The notes under the pieces are model-generated. The model had not been told where the DNA came from and searched no databases. It saw only the letters and a list, made by a program, of their open reading frames with translations. This document shows positions 1 to 8,355 of a DNA stretch of 64,000 nucleotides, piece after piece. Source of the DNA: Kocuria flava (GTDB lineage: Bacteria > Actinomycetota > Actinomycetes > Actinomycetales > Micrococcaceae); the NCBI RefSeq assembly GCF_001482365.1, contig NZ_CP013254.1, positions 1,302,001-1,366,000 on the forward strand. Direction: 5' to 3'. Position numbers and translations under genes: made by a program. The stretch's first letter is position 1. Every line of letters starts with the position of its first letter.

Positions 1-396
1 GGCGAACCAGCGCAGGAACTCGCCCCCGTACTTCACCTCGCCGAGCGCCTCGGCGAAGGGCTTGCCCATCTCCAGGGTCATCAGCAGCGCCAGGTCCTCG
101 GCGCGCTCCTGGACGAGGTCGAAGGCCGCACGCAGGATCTCCGCCCGCTCCCGTGCCGGGGTGCGGGCCCAGGCCTCCTGGGCGTTCGCCGCGGCGTCCA
201 TGGCCGCGGCGGCGTCCTCGCGGGTGGCCGAGGCCATCTCGGCCAGCACCTCGCCCGTGGCGGGGTTCTCGACCTCGAAGGTGGACCCGTCGGAGGCCTC
301 GCGCCACTGACCGTTGATCAGCAGGCCCTTCGGGGTGGCGGCGAGAACCGTCTCGACCCGGTCCCGCAGGGCGGTGGTCGTGTCCGTCGTGCTCAT
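1..396 (-). CDS. gabD: NAD(P)-dependent succinate-semialdehyde dehydrogenase, N-terminal part (cut by window edge)
   Basis: Only the first 132 residues are in the window; the gene continues beyond base 1. The visible part has the GabD N-terminus (LINGQWREA, ENPATGE, then LEMGKP near residue 115). The catalytic Cys and Glu lie outside. The family oxidises succinate semialdehyde to succinate, the last step of GABA use. The ATG at 396 follows an AGAGG-like ribosome site. It is on the same strand as the PucR regulator and permease to its right, and a second aldehyde dehydrogenase is divergent beyond them, so a GABA or polyamine catabolic role is likely. gabD versus a related aldehyde dehydrogenase is a family-level call. 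Confidence 0.85.
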   Translation of the reverse strand, partial: MSTTDTTTALRDRVETVLAATPKGLLINGQWREASDGSTFEVENPATGEVLAEMASATREDAAAAMDAAANAQEAWARTPARERAEILRAAFDLVQERAEDLALLMTLEMGKPFAEALGEVKYGGEFLRWFA

Positions 397-563
397 GTGT
401 GTCAGCCTCTCTTCTCGACGCCGGGCGCCGGTGCCCGGGCGCGTCACAGGGGTGGTCTCGTGCGGGGACGGGCGCCGGCACGGTGCCCGTGCCCCCATCG
501 TAGGTCCAGGGAGCGGGGTGCCGGTGCGGTCCTCTCCGCCGGGTCGACGAGCCCGGGGCGCGG

Positions 564-589
564 CCGGACGGTCCGCGCGGACCGTCCGG
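564..589 (-). terminator. 12-bp perfect inverted repeat, likely terminator of the PucR gene
   Basis: CCGGACGGTCCG (564-575) and its exact complement (578-589) are separated by 2 bases. It lies 27 bases past the stop of the PucR gene and ahead of gabD. There is no T-run, as is common in GC-rich actinobacteria. It could instead be an operator for gabD. Confidence 0.45.
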
Positions 590-615
590 TGACCTCAGGC
601 TAGCCCCCGGCCCGC

Positions 616-2223
616 TCAGCGTTCTGCTGAATCATTGCGGGTTTCTTCAGCACGGTGCACAGGGCCGGTCGCTCCGTGGCCGGAGGCGGCCGCCGGCCGG
701 CCGGGGCGCTCCGCCAGGTCGAGGGCGAGCCACAGCTCGGCCCGCAGCTGAGGGTCCTCGAGGGAGCGGCCCAGGGCCGTCTCCGCCTCGTGCAGGCGCT
801 GCTGCAGGGTGTTGCGGTGGATGCCGAGCTCGTCCGCGGTCCGGGCCCGGTGGCCGTTGTGCGCCAGGTACGCGCGCAGCAGCGGGCGCAGCCGCTCCTC
901 CCGCAGCGGGCGCAGCAGGGCCAGGGCCCACGCGCGGGCGGTGTCCGGGTCCAGGAGCGCGGTCACGCCGGCGGTCACGACGTCGTCCCACGCCGCGACC
1001 GGCTGCTGCGCGGTGGTTCGGGCCAGCGCCTCCCGGGCCTCCCGCTCGCCCGCCGCGGCCTCCGCCACGGCCACCGGCCCGCCGATCCCGGCCCGCAGCC
1101 CGGTCGCGGCGGCCACGGCCCGCAGCTCGGCCAGGCGCGCGGGGGCGTCCTCGACGAGCACGGCGGCGGTGAGCTCCCCGGCGGAGCGCTCGGCGGGGGA
1201 GCCCACCAGCACGGGGCGCCCGCTCCGGACCGGTCCCGTCCCGAGCCGGTGCGCGGCGTCCTCCAGCGGCCCGGCCCCGCCGCGCAGGAGGGCGACCCGC
1301 ACCTGCGGCACGGACGACCACGTGGCGTCGCCGGCGACCGCGAGCAGGGCGTCGGCCGATCGGACCTCCCCGCCGAGCAGCAGGGCCAGCGCCCCCGCCC
1401 GGGCGCGGCGCCGGAAGAGGGCCTGCTCCGCGGTGCGCTCCGCGTGCAGGGACAGCAGGGCCACGGCCGTGGCGACCACGCCCGTGCGCAGGGGGTCGGC
1501 GGGGCCGGGCAGCACGACCACGAGGTAGCCGCGCGGCAGGTCGCCGACCCCCAGGGGGTGGACGAGCACGGTGCCGTCGGGCCCGGACTCGCTCAGGGAT
1601 CCCCGCAGGCCCGCGGGCCGCAGCCGCGCCAGCAGCTCGGGGAGGCTCCGGCCCGAGGGCAGGGCGGGCGGTCCCGGCGCGGAGGCCTCGAGGACCTCGG
1701 CGTCCGGGCTGCAGACCCCCGTCCACCCGCCGAGCGCGCCCGCGAGCTCGCGCACCACCCGGGCCGGACCGCCGGCCCCCACGGCGGCGCGGGTGAGGGC
1801 CCGCTGCTGGGCGAGCATGGACTCCAGGGCGGTGCGCTCCTCGGCAGCCCGCATCTCCGCGGTCGCGCGGAGGATCCCCAGGAAAGGGGTCGCCTCGGGC
1901 ACCCTGAACAGGGTCAGGCCGGAGGCCCGGCACGCGGCGGCGAGCTCCGGCGGCACGGCGGGGTGGGTCAGCCGCTCGCCGACGCCCAGCCCGAGGGCCA
2001 CCACCCCGCGCGCGGCGAGCCGGTGGGCGTACCCGTCCCAGGACCGGTCGCCGTGGCCCGCGCGGATGCCGGTCAGCAGCACGACCTCCCCGCCCTCGAG
2101 GAACGGGGTGGGGTCGGGCAGCTCGCTGGTCACCACCCAGCTGACGGGCAGCGAGGTGTCCGCCTCGACGACCGGCTCGAGCCCGAGCCCGGGCAGGCGC
2201 AGCACCTGCTCCACCGTGATCAC
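616..2223 (-). CDS. PucR-family transcriptional regulator, probable activator of the GABA/aldehyde cluster
   Basis: A 535-residue PucR-type regulator. The N-terminal PucR domain occupies about residues 1-125, starting VITVEQVLRLPGL. A long GAF/GGDEF-like middle follows. The C-terminal PucR helix-turn-helix sits near residues 440-510, with RTADELGIHRNTLQQRL as recognition region. I chose GTG at 2223 because GGGAGGAGG lies about 11 bases upstream and the family N-terminus begins there; longer in-frame starts add only a low-complexity Pro/Arg leader. Members sense purine, amino-acid or GABA-type metabolites and activate adjacent catabolic genes. Flanking gabD and an amino-acid permease on the same strand suggests a GabR-like role, by inference from neighbours. 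Confidence 0.85.
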   Translation of the reverse strand: MITVEQVLRLPGLGLEPVVEADTSLPVSWVVTSELPDPTPFLEGGEVVLLTGIRAGHGDRSWDGYAHRLAARGVVALGLGVGERLTHPAVPPELAAACRASGLTLFRVPEATPFLGILRATAEMRAAEERTALESMLAQQRALTRAAVGAGGPARVVRELAGALGGWTGVCSPDAEVLEASAPGPPALPSGRSLPELLARLRPAGLRGSLSESGPDGTVLVHPLGVGDLPRGYLVVVLPGPADPLRTGVVATAVALLSLHAERTAEQALFRRRARAGALALLLGGEVRSADALLAVAGDATWSSVPQVRVALLRGGAGPLEDAAHRLGTGPVRSGRPVLVGSPAERSAGELTAAVLVEDAPARLAELRAVAAATGLRAGIGGPVAVAEAAAGEREAREALARTTAQQPVAAWDDVVTAGVTALLDPDTARAWALALLRPLREERLRPLLRAYLAHNGHRARTADELGIHRNTLQQRLHEAETALGRSLEDPQLRAELWLALDLAERPGRPAAASGHGATGPVHRAEETRNDSAER

Positions 2224-2332
2224 CGGGGTGCACCTCCTCCCGGGCGCGAGCGGGCGCGCACCCGGGGCCAGCCTAGGCGCCGCCGGGCGGAGCACCCGGC
2301 CCCGGGCGCGCGGCCGCGCTGCGGTGCCCGGC

Positions 2333-3826
2333 TCAGCCCCGGTCCCCGGTCCGGCCGCGGTCCCGGCCGCGCCGCCGCTCGACCTCGGCGACGAGCCGGT
2401 GCTCGGCGTCGGCGCCCGGGCGGATACCGGTGGGGATGCGCAGCAGGAACACGAGCCCGAGCAGCCACCACAGCCCGAAGATCGTCCAGGCCGGGGCGCT
2501 GAGGAACGCGGGCATCCCGGGCAGGTAGAGGCTGATCAGCCCCAGGCACAGCACCACGGAGAGCCCGCCCAGGACGAGGCCGCCGGGACCGCGCCCGCCG
2601 ATCCGGAACGGCCGCTCCATCCCCGGCTCCCGCCGGCGCAGGAGCACGAAGACGACCGAGACCAGGGCGTAGGCGACCACGATCGAGGGCGAGCCGGAGT
2701 CCACGAGCCACCCCAGCATCTCGGCGCCGAAGAAGGGCGCCGCGAAGGAGATGGCCCCCACGAACAGCAGGGCGTTGACGGGGGTGCCGTACCGGGGGTG
2801 CAGCCGGCCGAACCAGGCCGGGACCATCCGGGAGTTCCCCAGGGCCCACAGCAGGCGGGACGCGCCCATGAGCAGGGAGTTCCAGGACGTGAGGATGCCC
2901 GCGAGCCCGCCCGCGATGAGCAGGTTGGCCACGGCCGTGCTGCCGAACATGGCGCCCATGGCATCGGCGACGGCGATGTCCGCGCCGGCGACGTCCGCGG
3001 CGGACATGGCCGAGGACGTGGTGAGCACGACCATGACGTACCACGCCGCGGCGAGCAGGACGGAGATCACGATCGTCCCGCCCAGCTGCCGGGCCGGCAG
3101 GTGCATCTCCTCGGAGACCTGCGGGATGACGTCGAAGCCGACGAACAGGAAGGGGACGGTGACGAGCACCAGGAAGAAGCCGGTGGTGCCGCTCGTGAAG
3201 AAGGGCTCCATGGTGGCGACCGAGCCGCGGGTGAACGCCCCGAAGAGCATCATCAGGCCCACGATCAGCAGGAAGAGGATCACGAAGATCTGCACCGTGG
3301 ACGCGTGCTTGACGCCGCGGATGTTGATCGCGGTGATGAGCACGGCGGTCAGCGCCCCCACGAGGGCCCAGGTCAGGCTCACCTCGAAGCCGGCGACGGT
3401 CCACAGCGGGACCTGGCTCAGGCCGGGGAAGATGTACTGGACCGTGCGCGGGACCGCGACCGCCTCGAAGGCCACGATGGTGATGTAGCCGCCCGTGATG
3501 GCCCACGAGCCGACGAACGCCCACCGCGCGCCCATGCCCCGCAGCAGGTAGTTGTGCTCCCCGCCCGCGTAGGGCATGGCGGCGACCAGCTCGCCGTAGA
3601 CGAGGCCGACGACGGCCATGATGAGCCCGCCGGTCACGAGGGCGAGGACGGCGCCCACGGTCCCGGCCTCGAGCAGCCAGTCGCCGGTGAGGATGACCCA
3701 GCCGAAGCCGATCATCGCGCCGAAGCCCAGGCCGATCGCGTCGAGCCGGCCGAGGACGCGCTTGAAGCCGTGGTCCTCGCGCCCGGGCGCCGCCGGCGGC
3801 ACTCCTGCGGGGTCGATGGTGCTCAT
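2333..3826 (-). CDS. APC-superfamily amino acid permease
   Basis: A 497-residue polytopic membrane protein with about 12 hydrophobic segments. The first helices carry IGLGFGAMIGFGWVILTG, the glycine-rich TM1 signature of amino acid-polyamine-organocation transporters. The ATG at 3826 has GGGAGG 10 bases upstream; in-frame extension further upstream is unsupported. The N-terminus is hydrophilic and the C-terminus is a basic cytoplasmic tail. It lies upstream of the PucR regulator and gabD on the same strand, so it probably imports GABA or a related amine or amino acid. The substrate cannot be read from sequence. Confidence 0.85.
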   Translation of the reverse strand: MSTIDPAGVPPAAPGREDHGFKRVLGRLDAIGLGFGAMIGFGWVILTGDWLLEAGTVGAVLALVTGGLIMAVVGLVYGELVAAMPYAGGEHNYLLRGMGARWAFVGSWAITGGYITIVAFEAVAVPRTVQYIFPGLSQVPLWTVAGFEVSLTWALVGALTAVLITAINIRGVKHASTVQIFVILFLLIVGLMMLFGAFTRGSVATMEPFFTSGTTGFFLVLVTVPFLFVGFDVIPQVSEEMHLPARQLGGTIVISVLLAAAWYVMVVLTTSSAMSAADVAGADIAVADAMGAMFGSTAVANLLIAGGLAGILTSWNSLLMGASRLLWALGNSRMVPAWFGRLHPRYGTPVNALLFVGAISFAAPFFGAEMLGWLVDSGSPSIVVAYALVSVVFVLLRRREPGMERPFRIGGRGPGGLVLGGLSVVLCLGLISLYLPGMPAFLSAPAWTIFGLWWLLGLVFLLRIPTGIRPGADAEHRLVAEVERRRGRDRGRTGDRG

Positions 3827-4008
3827 GGGCGGTTCCTCCCGTCCGGGGACGCCGTGGGGCGTCCGGTTCCTCGTGCCGGCGGGCGCTCCCTCGGCGCGTG
3901 CACCATAGGCGGGAAATGTTTCGATCGTGTGAGCGGGCGGACACGGTCCGGCATCACGCCCTCGACGAACACCGGCGGCAGCTCCTGTCCGCGCCCAGGA
4001 CCGGCCCC

Positions 4009-4014
4009 TAGGGT
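4009..4014 (+). promoter_or_regulatory. -10 hexamer TAGGGT for the aldehyde dehydrogenase, leaderless type
   Basis: TAGGGT ends 7 bases before the ATG at 4022 and no ribosome site fits between, so transcription probably starts at the start codon. The divergent intergenic space (3827-4021) also holds a less GC-rich patch around 3912-3932 (AAATGTTTCGATCGTGTGA), a plausible operator for the PucR regulator. Confidence 0.5.
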
Positions 4015-4021
4015 CGGGACC

Positions 4022-5401
4022 ATGACCTACGCAACCGTCAATCCCGCGACCGGCGAGACCGTCGAGGAGTTCCCCACCGCGACCGACGCCGAGGTCCGCG
4101 ACGTGATCGAGCGCTCCCACCGCGCCCACCTCTCCTGGCGCCGGACCCCCCTCGAGGAGCGCGCCGGGGCCATGCACCGGCTCGCCGGGCTCTACCGCGA
4201 GCGCAAGCGGGAGCTCGCCGCGCTGATCACCGAGGAGATGGGCAAGCCGGTGCGCCAGGCCGTCGGCGAGGTGCTGCTCGTCGCCGACATCTACGACTTC
4301 TACGCCGAGCACGCGGCACGGTTCATGGCGGGGGAGCGGCTGGAGCCCTCGACCGGCGGCGACGCCGTGGTGGTGCTCGAGCCGATCGGCACGGTCCTGG
4401 GGATCATGCCGTGGAACTACCCCTACTACCAGGTGGCCCGGCTGGCCGCGCCCAACCTCATGCTGGGCAACACGGTGGTCCTCAAGCACGCCCCCTCCGT
4501 GCCGCGCTCCGCCCGCGTGCAGGAGCAGCTGTTCCGGGAGGCCGGCTTCCCCGAGGACGTCTACCGCAACGTCTTCGCCTCGGACGAGCAGATCGCCGAG
4601 ATCGTCATCCCCGCCCCCACCGTCCGGGGCGTGTCCCTCACCGGCTCGGAGCGCGCCGGCTCCGCGGTCGCCGCGGTCGCGGGCCGGCACCTGAAGAAGG
4701 TCGTGCTGGAGCTGGGTGGGTCCGACCCCTTCGTGGTGCTCGATGCCGAGGACCTGGACGCCGTCGTGAAGCGCGCCGTGCAGGGCCGTCTCGGCAACAC
4801 CGGGCAGGCGTGCACGGCCGCCAAGCGCTTCATCGTCCTGGAGGAGGCCTACGAGCCGTTCCTGGAGGCGTTCACCGCCGCGATGGGCGCCGTCGAGCCC
4901 GGGGACCCGCGGGAGAAGCAGACCGTGCTTGGCCCGCTGTCCTCAGTGGCCGCCCGCGACGGCGTGATGGCGCAGGTCGAGGACGCCGTGGCCAAGGGCG
5001 CGACCGTGCACACCGGCGGCCGGCGGCTCGACCGCCCCGGGGCGTGGATGGAGGCCACCGTCCTCAGCGGGGTGACCCCGCGGATGCGGGCCTGGGACGA
5101 GGAGATCTTCGGGCCGGTCGCGGTCGTGCACCGGGTCGCGGACGCCGACGAGGCCGTCGAGCTCGCCAACGGCTCGCCGTTCGGGCTGGGCGGGTCCGTG
5201 CACGGGGCCGACGTCGAGGCCGCGCGCCGGGTGGCCGAGCGGATCGAGTCCGGGATGGTCTTCGTCAACGAGCACACCGGCACCGCGCCCGACCTGCCCT
5301 TCGGCGGGATCAAGCGCTCCGGCGTGGGCCGCGAGCTGGGCCGCTGCGGGATCGAGGAGTTCGCCAACAAGAAGCTGATCCACACCCCGAAGCGCGGCTG
5401 A
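4022..5401 (+). CDS. succinate-semialdehyde dehydrogenase-like aldehyde dehydrogenase (second copy)
   Basis: A complete 459-residue aldehyde dehydrogenase. Visible catalytic elements are Asn132 in MPWNYP, the NAD(P)-site Lys155 in VVLKHA, the general base Glu230 in LELGGSDP, and the nucleophile Cys264 in NTGQACTAAKR. Family members oxidise succinate semialdehyde or related short aldehydes. It is divergent from the permease/PucR/gabD block, so the locus has two aldehyde dehydrogenases that may act on different intermediates. The ATG is preferred because a -10-like hexamer sits directly before it. Length and start (MTYATVNPATGE) match the family. Confidence 0.9.
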   Translation: MTYATVNPATGETVEEFPTATDAEVRDVIERSHRAHLSWRRTPLEERAGAMHRLAGLYRERKRELAALITEEMGKPVRQAVGEVLLVADIYDFYAEHAARFMAGERLEPSTGGDAVVVLEPIGTVLGIMPWNYPYYQVARLAAPNLMLGNTVVLKHAPSVPRSARVQEQLFREAGFPEDVYRNVFASDEQIAEIVIPAPTVRGVSLTGSERAGSAVAAVAGRHLKKVVLELGGSDPFVVLDAEDLDAVVKRAVQGRLGNTGQACTAAKRFIVLEEAYEPFLEAFTAAMGAVEPGDPREKQTVLGPLSSVAARDGVMAQVEDAVAKGATVHTGGRRLDRPGAWMEATVLSGVTPRMRAWDEEIFGPVAVVHRVADADEAVELANGSPFGLGGSVHGADVEAARRVAERIESGMVFVNEHTGTAPDLPFGGIKRSGVGRELGRCGIEEFANKKLIHTPKRG

Positions 5402-5407
5402 GCCCGG

Positions 5408-5438
5408 CCCCGCCGCCGGGGCGCCCCGCGCGGCGGGG
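5408..5438 (+). terminator. GC-rich hairpin after the aldehyde dehydrogenase
   Basis: CCCCGCCGC (5408-5416) pairs with GCGGCGGGG (5430-5438) across a 13-base loop, 7 bases after the stop codon. There is no T-run. Confidence 0.4.
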
Positions 5439-5507
5439 GCGTCCCGGCGGCCCGTGGGGCGCACTAGGCTGGTGCAGGAACGACCGGCACGACGAGAGGA
5501 CCGACCC

Positions 5508-5843
5508 GTGGACAACGTCGACAACCTGCCCAGCGCCTCGGTGGAGGAGATCCCCGAGGGCGCCGCGATCCTGGACGTGCGCGAGGACTTCGAGTGGGCG
5601 GCCGGGCACATCGAGGGGGCCCACCACATCCCCCTCGGGCAGCTGCCCGAGCGTTACGGCGAGGTGGACGCGGACCAGGACGTCTACGTGATCTGCCGCT
5701 CCGGCGGGCGCTCCCTGAAGGCCACCGCCTGGCTGCAGCAGTACGGCTTCGACCCGGTCAACGTGCTCGGCGGGATGGGCGCGTGGGCGGACGCGGACAA
5801 GCCCATGGTCTCGGAGTCGGGCGAGACGCCGACCGTCCGGTGA
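5508..5843 (+). CDS. rhodanese-like domain protein (sulfurtransferase)
   Basis: A 111-residue single rhodanese domain. It shows LDVRE near residue 25, HIPLGQL, and the active-site loop VICRSGGRS with its catalytic cysteine; a six-residue loop is typical of sulfur (not arsenate or phosphatase) rhodaneses. The GTG at 5508 is chosen because GAGAGGA lies about 8 bases upstream and a -10-like TAGGCT lies at 5465-5470. Its stop overlaps the start of pheA by 4 bases, so the two are co-transcribed. The sulfur acceptor is unknown. Confidence 0.85.
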   Translation: MDNVDNLPSASVEEIPEGAAILDVREDFEWAAGHIEGAHHIPLGQLPERYGEVDADQDVYVICRSGGRSLKATAWLQQYGFDPVNVLGGMGAWADADKPMVSESGETPTVR

Positions 5844-6790
5844 GGTACGCCTACCTGGGACCCGCCGGGACCTTCACCGAGGCCGCGCTGCTGGGGGTGG
5901 AGGGCGCGCGGGAGGCCGAGCGCGTGCCCGTGTCCTCGGTGCCCGTGGCCCTCGCCGCCGTGCGCGCCGGCGAGGTCGACGCCGCGATGGTGCCCATCGA
6001 GAACTCCGTCGAGGGCGGGGTGACGGCCACGCTCGACGCCGTGGCCACCGGCAGCGAGCTGCGGATCGTGCGCGAGGCCCTCGTGCCCGTGCGGTTCGTG
6101 CTCGTGGCGCCCCCTGGCGCCGCGCTCGCCGACGTGCGCACGGTCTCCACCCACTCCCACGCCTGGGCCCAGGTCCGCGGCTGGATGGACCGGCACCTGC
6201 CCGGGGCCGACTACGTCCCGGCCTCCTCGACGGCCGCGGCGGCCCTGGCGCTGCTGCCCGGGGCACAGGACGGGCCGCGGGCGGCCGGCTTCGACGCGGC
6301 CGTGTGCTCCCCGGTGGTCGTCGAGCAGCACCCCGAGCTGACGGTGCTCGCCGAGGACATCGGGGACAACCGGGGCGCGGTCACCCGCTTCATCCTGGTC
6401 GCCCGCCCGGACGCGCCCCTGCCGCGCCGCACGGGCGCGGACCGCACGACCCTGGTCATCCCGCTGTGGGAGGACCGGGCCGGCGCGCTGCTGGAGATCC
6501 TCGAGCAGTTCGCCACCCGGGGGGTCAACCTCTCGCGGATCGAGTCCCGGCCCACGGGCAACTACCTCGGCGAGTACTTCTTCAGCGTCGACGTCGACGG
6601 CCACGTCCACGACGCCCGGGTGGCCGACGCCCTCGTGGGACTGCGCCGCGTGTGCCCCAGCACCCGCTTCCTGGGCTCCTACCCGCGCGCCGACCACAAG
6701 GACACCGGGGTGGCCGGGCAGCACTCGGACGGGGCTTTCCGCGAGGCCCAGGCGTGGGTCGCCGCGCTGCAGGGGCAGCGGCCCGCGTAA
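5840..6790 (+). CDS. pheA: prephenate dehydratase
   Basis: A 316-residue monofunctional prephenate dehydratase, converting prephenate to phenylpyruvate for phenylalanine synthesis. The catalytic half carries YLGPAGTFTEAAL at the N-terminus, PIENSVEGGV, and the TRF motif in NRGAVTRF. The C-terminal ACT domain has the phenylalanine-binding pair GALLEIL and ESRPTG, so feedback inhibition by phenylalanine is expected. The GTG start overlaps the rhodanese stop (GTGA). No chorismate mutase domain is fused. Length matches actinobacterial PheA. Confidence 0.95.
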   Translation: MRYAYLGPAGTFTEAALLGVEGAREAERVPVSSVPVALAAVRAGEVDAAMVPIENSVEGGVTATLDAVATGSELRIVREALVPVRFVLVAPPGAALADVRTVSTHSHAWAQVRGWMDRHLPGADYVPASSTAAAALALLPGAQDGPRAAGFDAAVCSPVVVEQHPELTVLAEDIGDNRGAVTRFILVARPDAPLPRRTGADRTTLVIPLWEDRAGALLEILEQFATRGVNLSRIESRPTGNYLGEYFFSVDVDGHVHDARVADALVGLRRVCPSTRFLGSYPRADHKDTGVAGQHSDGAFREAQAWVAALQGQRPA

Positions 6791-6937
6791 CCGGGCGTCG
6801 CAGCCCGCCCGCCGGCTTGTTGGCCATTGCGAACGCGGGCAGGATGGGCGGCACGGGCGCGCCCGCGCCCGTGCCCCTGCCACCGGTGTCGACCGACCCC
6901 CCGGGTCGGGACCGGGCCCGACCCCGGAGGTGCCGCC

Positions 6938-7282
6938 GTGTCCGCTCCCGCCGTCCGCCGTCCCGCCCTGGCCCTCGCGCCCGTCCTGCTCGCCTGCGGC
7001 GCGGTGCTCGCCCCGCCGGCCGCGGCCGCGCCGCCGGCGGCCCCGGCGGCGGTCGTGCGCGCCGAGGTCGCGCCGGCCCCCGGTGGGGACGCCGCCGCCC
7101 GCGGCGGCGCGGGGGACACCGAGCGGGCCCGCACGGAGCCCGCCTCCCGGGTCACCGGGCCCCTGCAGTCCCCGGTCGCCGACCGCGGCCGCGGCCCGCT
7201 GGCCGTGGTGGCGCTGGCGGTGGTCGCCCTCATGGGCGTGTTCGTCGTGGGGCTCAGCCGCCGGCCCGAGTCCGTCGAGTGA
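6938..7282 (+). CDS. small exported or membrane-anchored protein of unknown function
   Basis: A 114-residue protein with an N-terminal signal-like stretch (residues about 6-30, Ala/Leu/Pro-rich), a low-complexity Ala/Gly/Arg middle, and one C-terminal membrane segment (LAVVALAVVALMGVFVVGL) followed by a short charged tail. There is no LPXTG motif. The GTG at 6938 has GGAGG 7 bases upstream. It is convergent with the lipid kinase gene. I recognise no family. Confidence 0.6.
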   Translation: MSAPAVRRPALALAPVLLACGAVLAPPAAAAPPAAPAAVVRAEVAPAPGGDAAARGGAGDTERARTEPASRVTGPLQSPVADRGRGPLAVVALAVVALMGVFVVGLSRRPESVE

Positions 7283-7300
7283 GCCCCGCCCGCGCGCGGC

Positions 7301-7319
7301 CCGCCCCTAGGAGGGGCGG
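7301..7319. terminator. short hairpin between convergent genes
   Basis: CCGCCCCT (7301-7308), a 3-base loop and AGGGGCGG (7312-7319) form a compact stem between two convergent genes. It overlaps the stop of the lipid kinase gene and could terminate in both directions. Confidence 0.4.
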
Positions 7320-8257
7320 TCGGCCTGCGACGGCGGCACCCGGACCTGGAGGGCCCCGGGGCGGATCTCCGACTCGAAGGCCGTGAGCACGCCCGTGCCG
7401 TCCCCGTCCACCTGGGACTCGATCGGCTCGTGGAACTCCACGCGCACCTTCCGCGCGGCGAAGAACTCGATCACGGGCAGGTCCCGGCGCTGCCGGAAGA
7501 CCACCTTCGCGGCCATCAGCGCCCACTCCAGGGTGCTGCGCGGGGACATCACGACGACGTCGAGGACCCCGTCGTCGATCTTCGCCTGGGGCACGAGCAC
7601 CATGCCGGCGGTGAGGATGCCGCAGTTGGCGGCCATCACGGAGCGCACCCGGCGGCTCTGCCACTGCCCGTCGTCGATGCGGAACCGCGCCCAGCGCGGC
7701 GGGGCGAAGAGGTGGCGCACCCCCGCCTCGCAGTAGGCGGCCCAGCCCACGAGCCGCTTGAGCTCGTCGCGGGTGTCGGTCATGATCTGCGCGTCGAAGC
7801 CCGCACCGCCCATCACGCAGAACGCGTGGTCGGCCACGCTGCCGTCGACGAGCTCGGTGCGGAAGGTCGCCATGTCGATCGCCCGCTCCTCGCCGAAGAG
7901 CGCGATGTCCACGGTGCGGTGGGGGTCGCCGAGGTCCGCCCCGAGGTTGCGGGCCAGCAGGTTGCCGGTGCCCAGGGGCAGCAGCCCCAGCGGGACGCCG
8001 GTGCCCATCAGCGTCTCGGCCACGGCGCGGACGGTGCCGTCGCCGCCGGCGGCGATCACGAGGTCCACCCCCTGCTCGAGCGCCTCGCGGGCCATCGAGA
8101 AGCCGGGGTCGTCCTCCTCCGTCTCGAGGAACACCGGGTCGGGGAACCCGCCCTTGCGGCACGCGATGACGATCGCGTCCCGTGCGGCGTCGGCCTCCTC
8201 CTTGATCGGGTTGACGACGACGGCGACCCGCTGCGGGGCGGGGGGCGTGAGGTCCAC
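7307..8257 (-). CDS. diacylglycerol kinase / sphingosine-kinase-like lipid kinase
   Basis: A 316-residue DAGK-catalytic-domain protein of the DgkB/YegS type. The nucleotide-binding signature GGDGTVRAVAE is near residue 70, followed by GLLPLGTGNLLARNL and the downstream FDA segment (GGAGFDAQIM). The family phosphorylates diacylglycerol or related lipids with ATP at the membrane. The GTG at 8257 has GAGGAG about 6 bases upstream. It is divergent from serS with about 98 bases between them. Confidence 0.85.
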   Translation of the reverse strand: MDLTPPAPQRVAVVVNPIKEEADAARDAIVIACRKGGFPDPVFLETEEDDPGFSMAREALEQGVDLVIAAGGDGTVRAVAETLMGTGVPLGLLPLGTGNLLARNLGADLGDPHRTVDIALFGEERAIDMATFRTELVDGSVADHAFCVMGGAGFDAQIMTDTRDELKRLVGWAAYCEAGVRHLFAPPRWARFRIDDGQWQSRRVRSVMAANCGILTAGMVLVPQAKIDDGVLDVVVMSPRSTLEWALMAAKVVFRQRRDLPVIEFFAARKVRVEFHEPIESQVDGDGTGVLTAFESEIRPGALQVRVPPSQADRPS

Positions 8258-8343
8258 GGACGGCTCCTCGGGTTTCGGGGTGGGAAGCCCGCACGGGTGC
8301 GGCGGCAGGCCCAGCGTAACCCGGCCCGCCGGGAGGACTTCGG

Positions 8344-8349
8344 TACGCT
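8344..8349 (+). promoter_or_regulatory. -10 hexamer TACGCT for serS, leaderless type
   Basis: TACGCT is followed by six bases and then the GTG start of serS, leaving no room for a ribosome site. Confidence 0.5.
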
Positions 8350-8355
8350 GTCGGG

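Noticed and set aside
1571..4021. Long plus-strand open frame running into the aldehyde dehydrogenase
   Set aside because: It is antisense to the PucR and permease genes and composed of Pro/Arg/Gly/His-rich sequence with no family motif. High GC leaves shadow frames open; the real start is at 4022.
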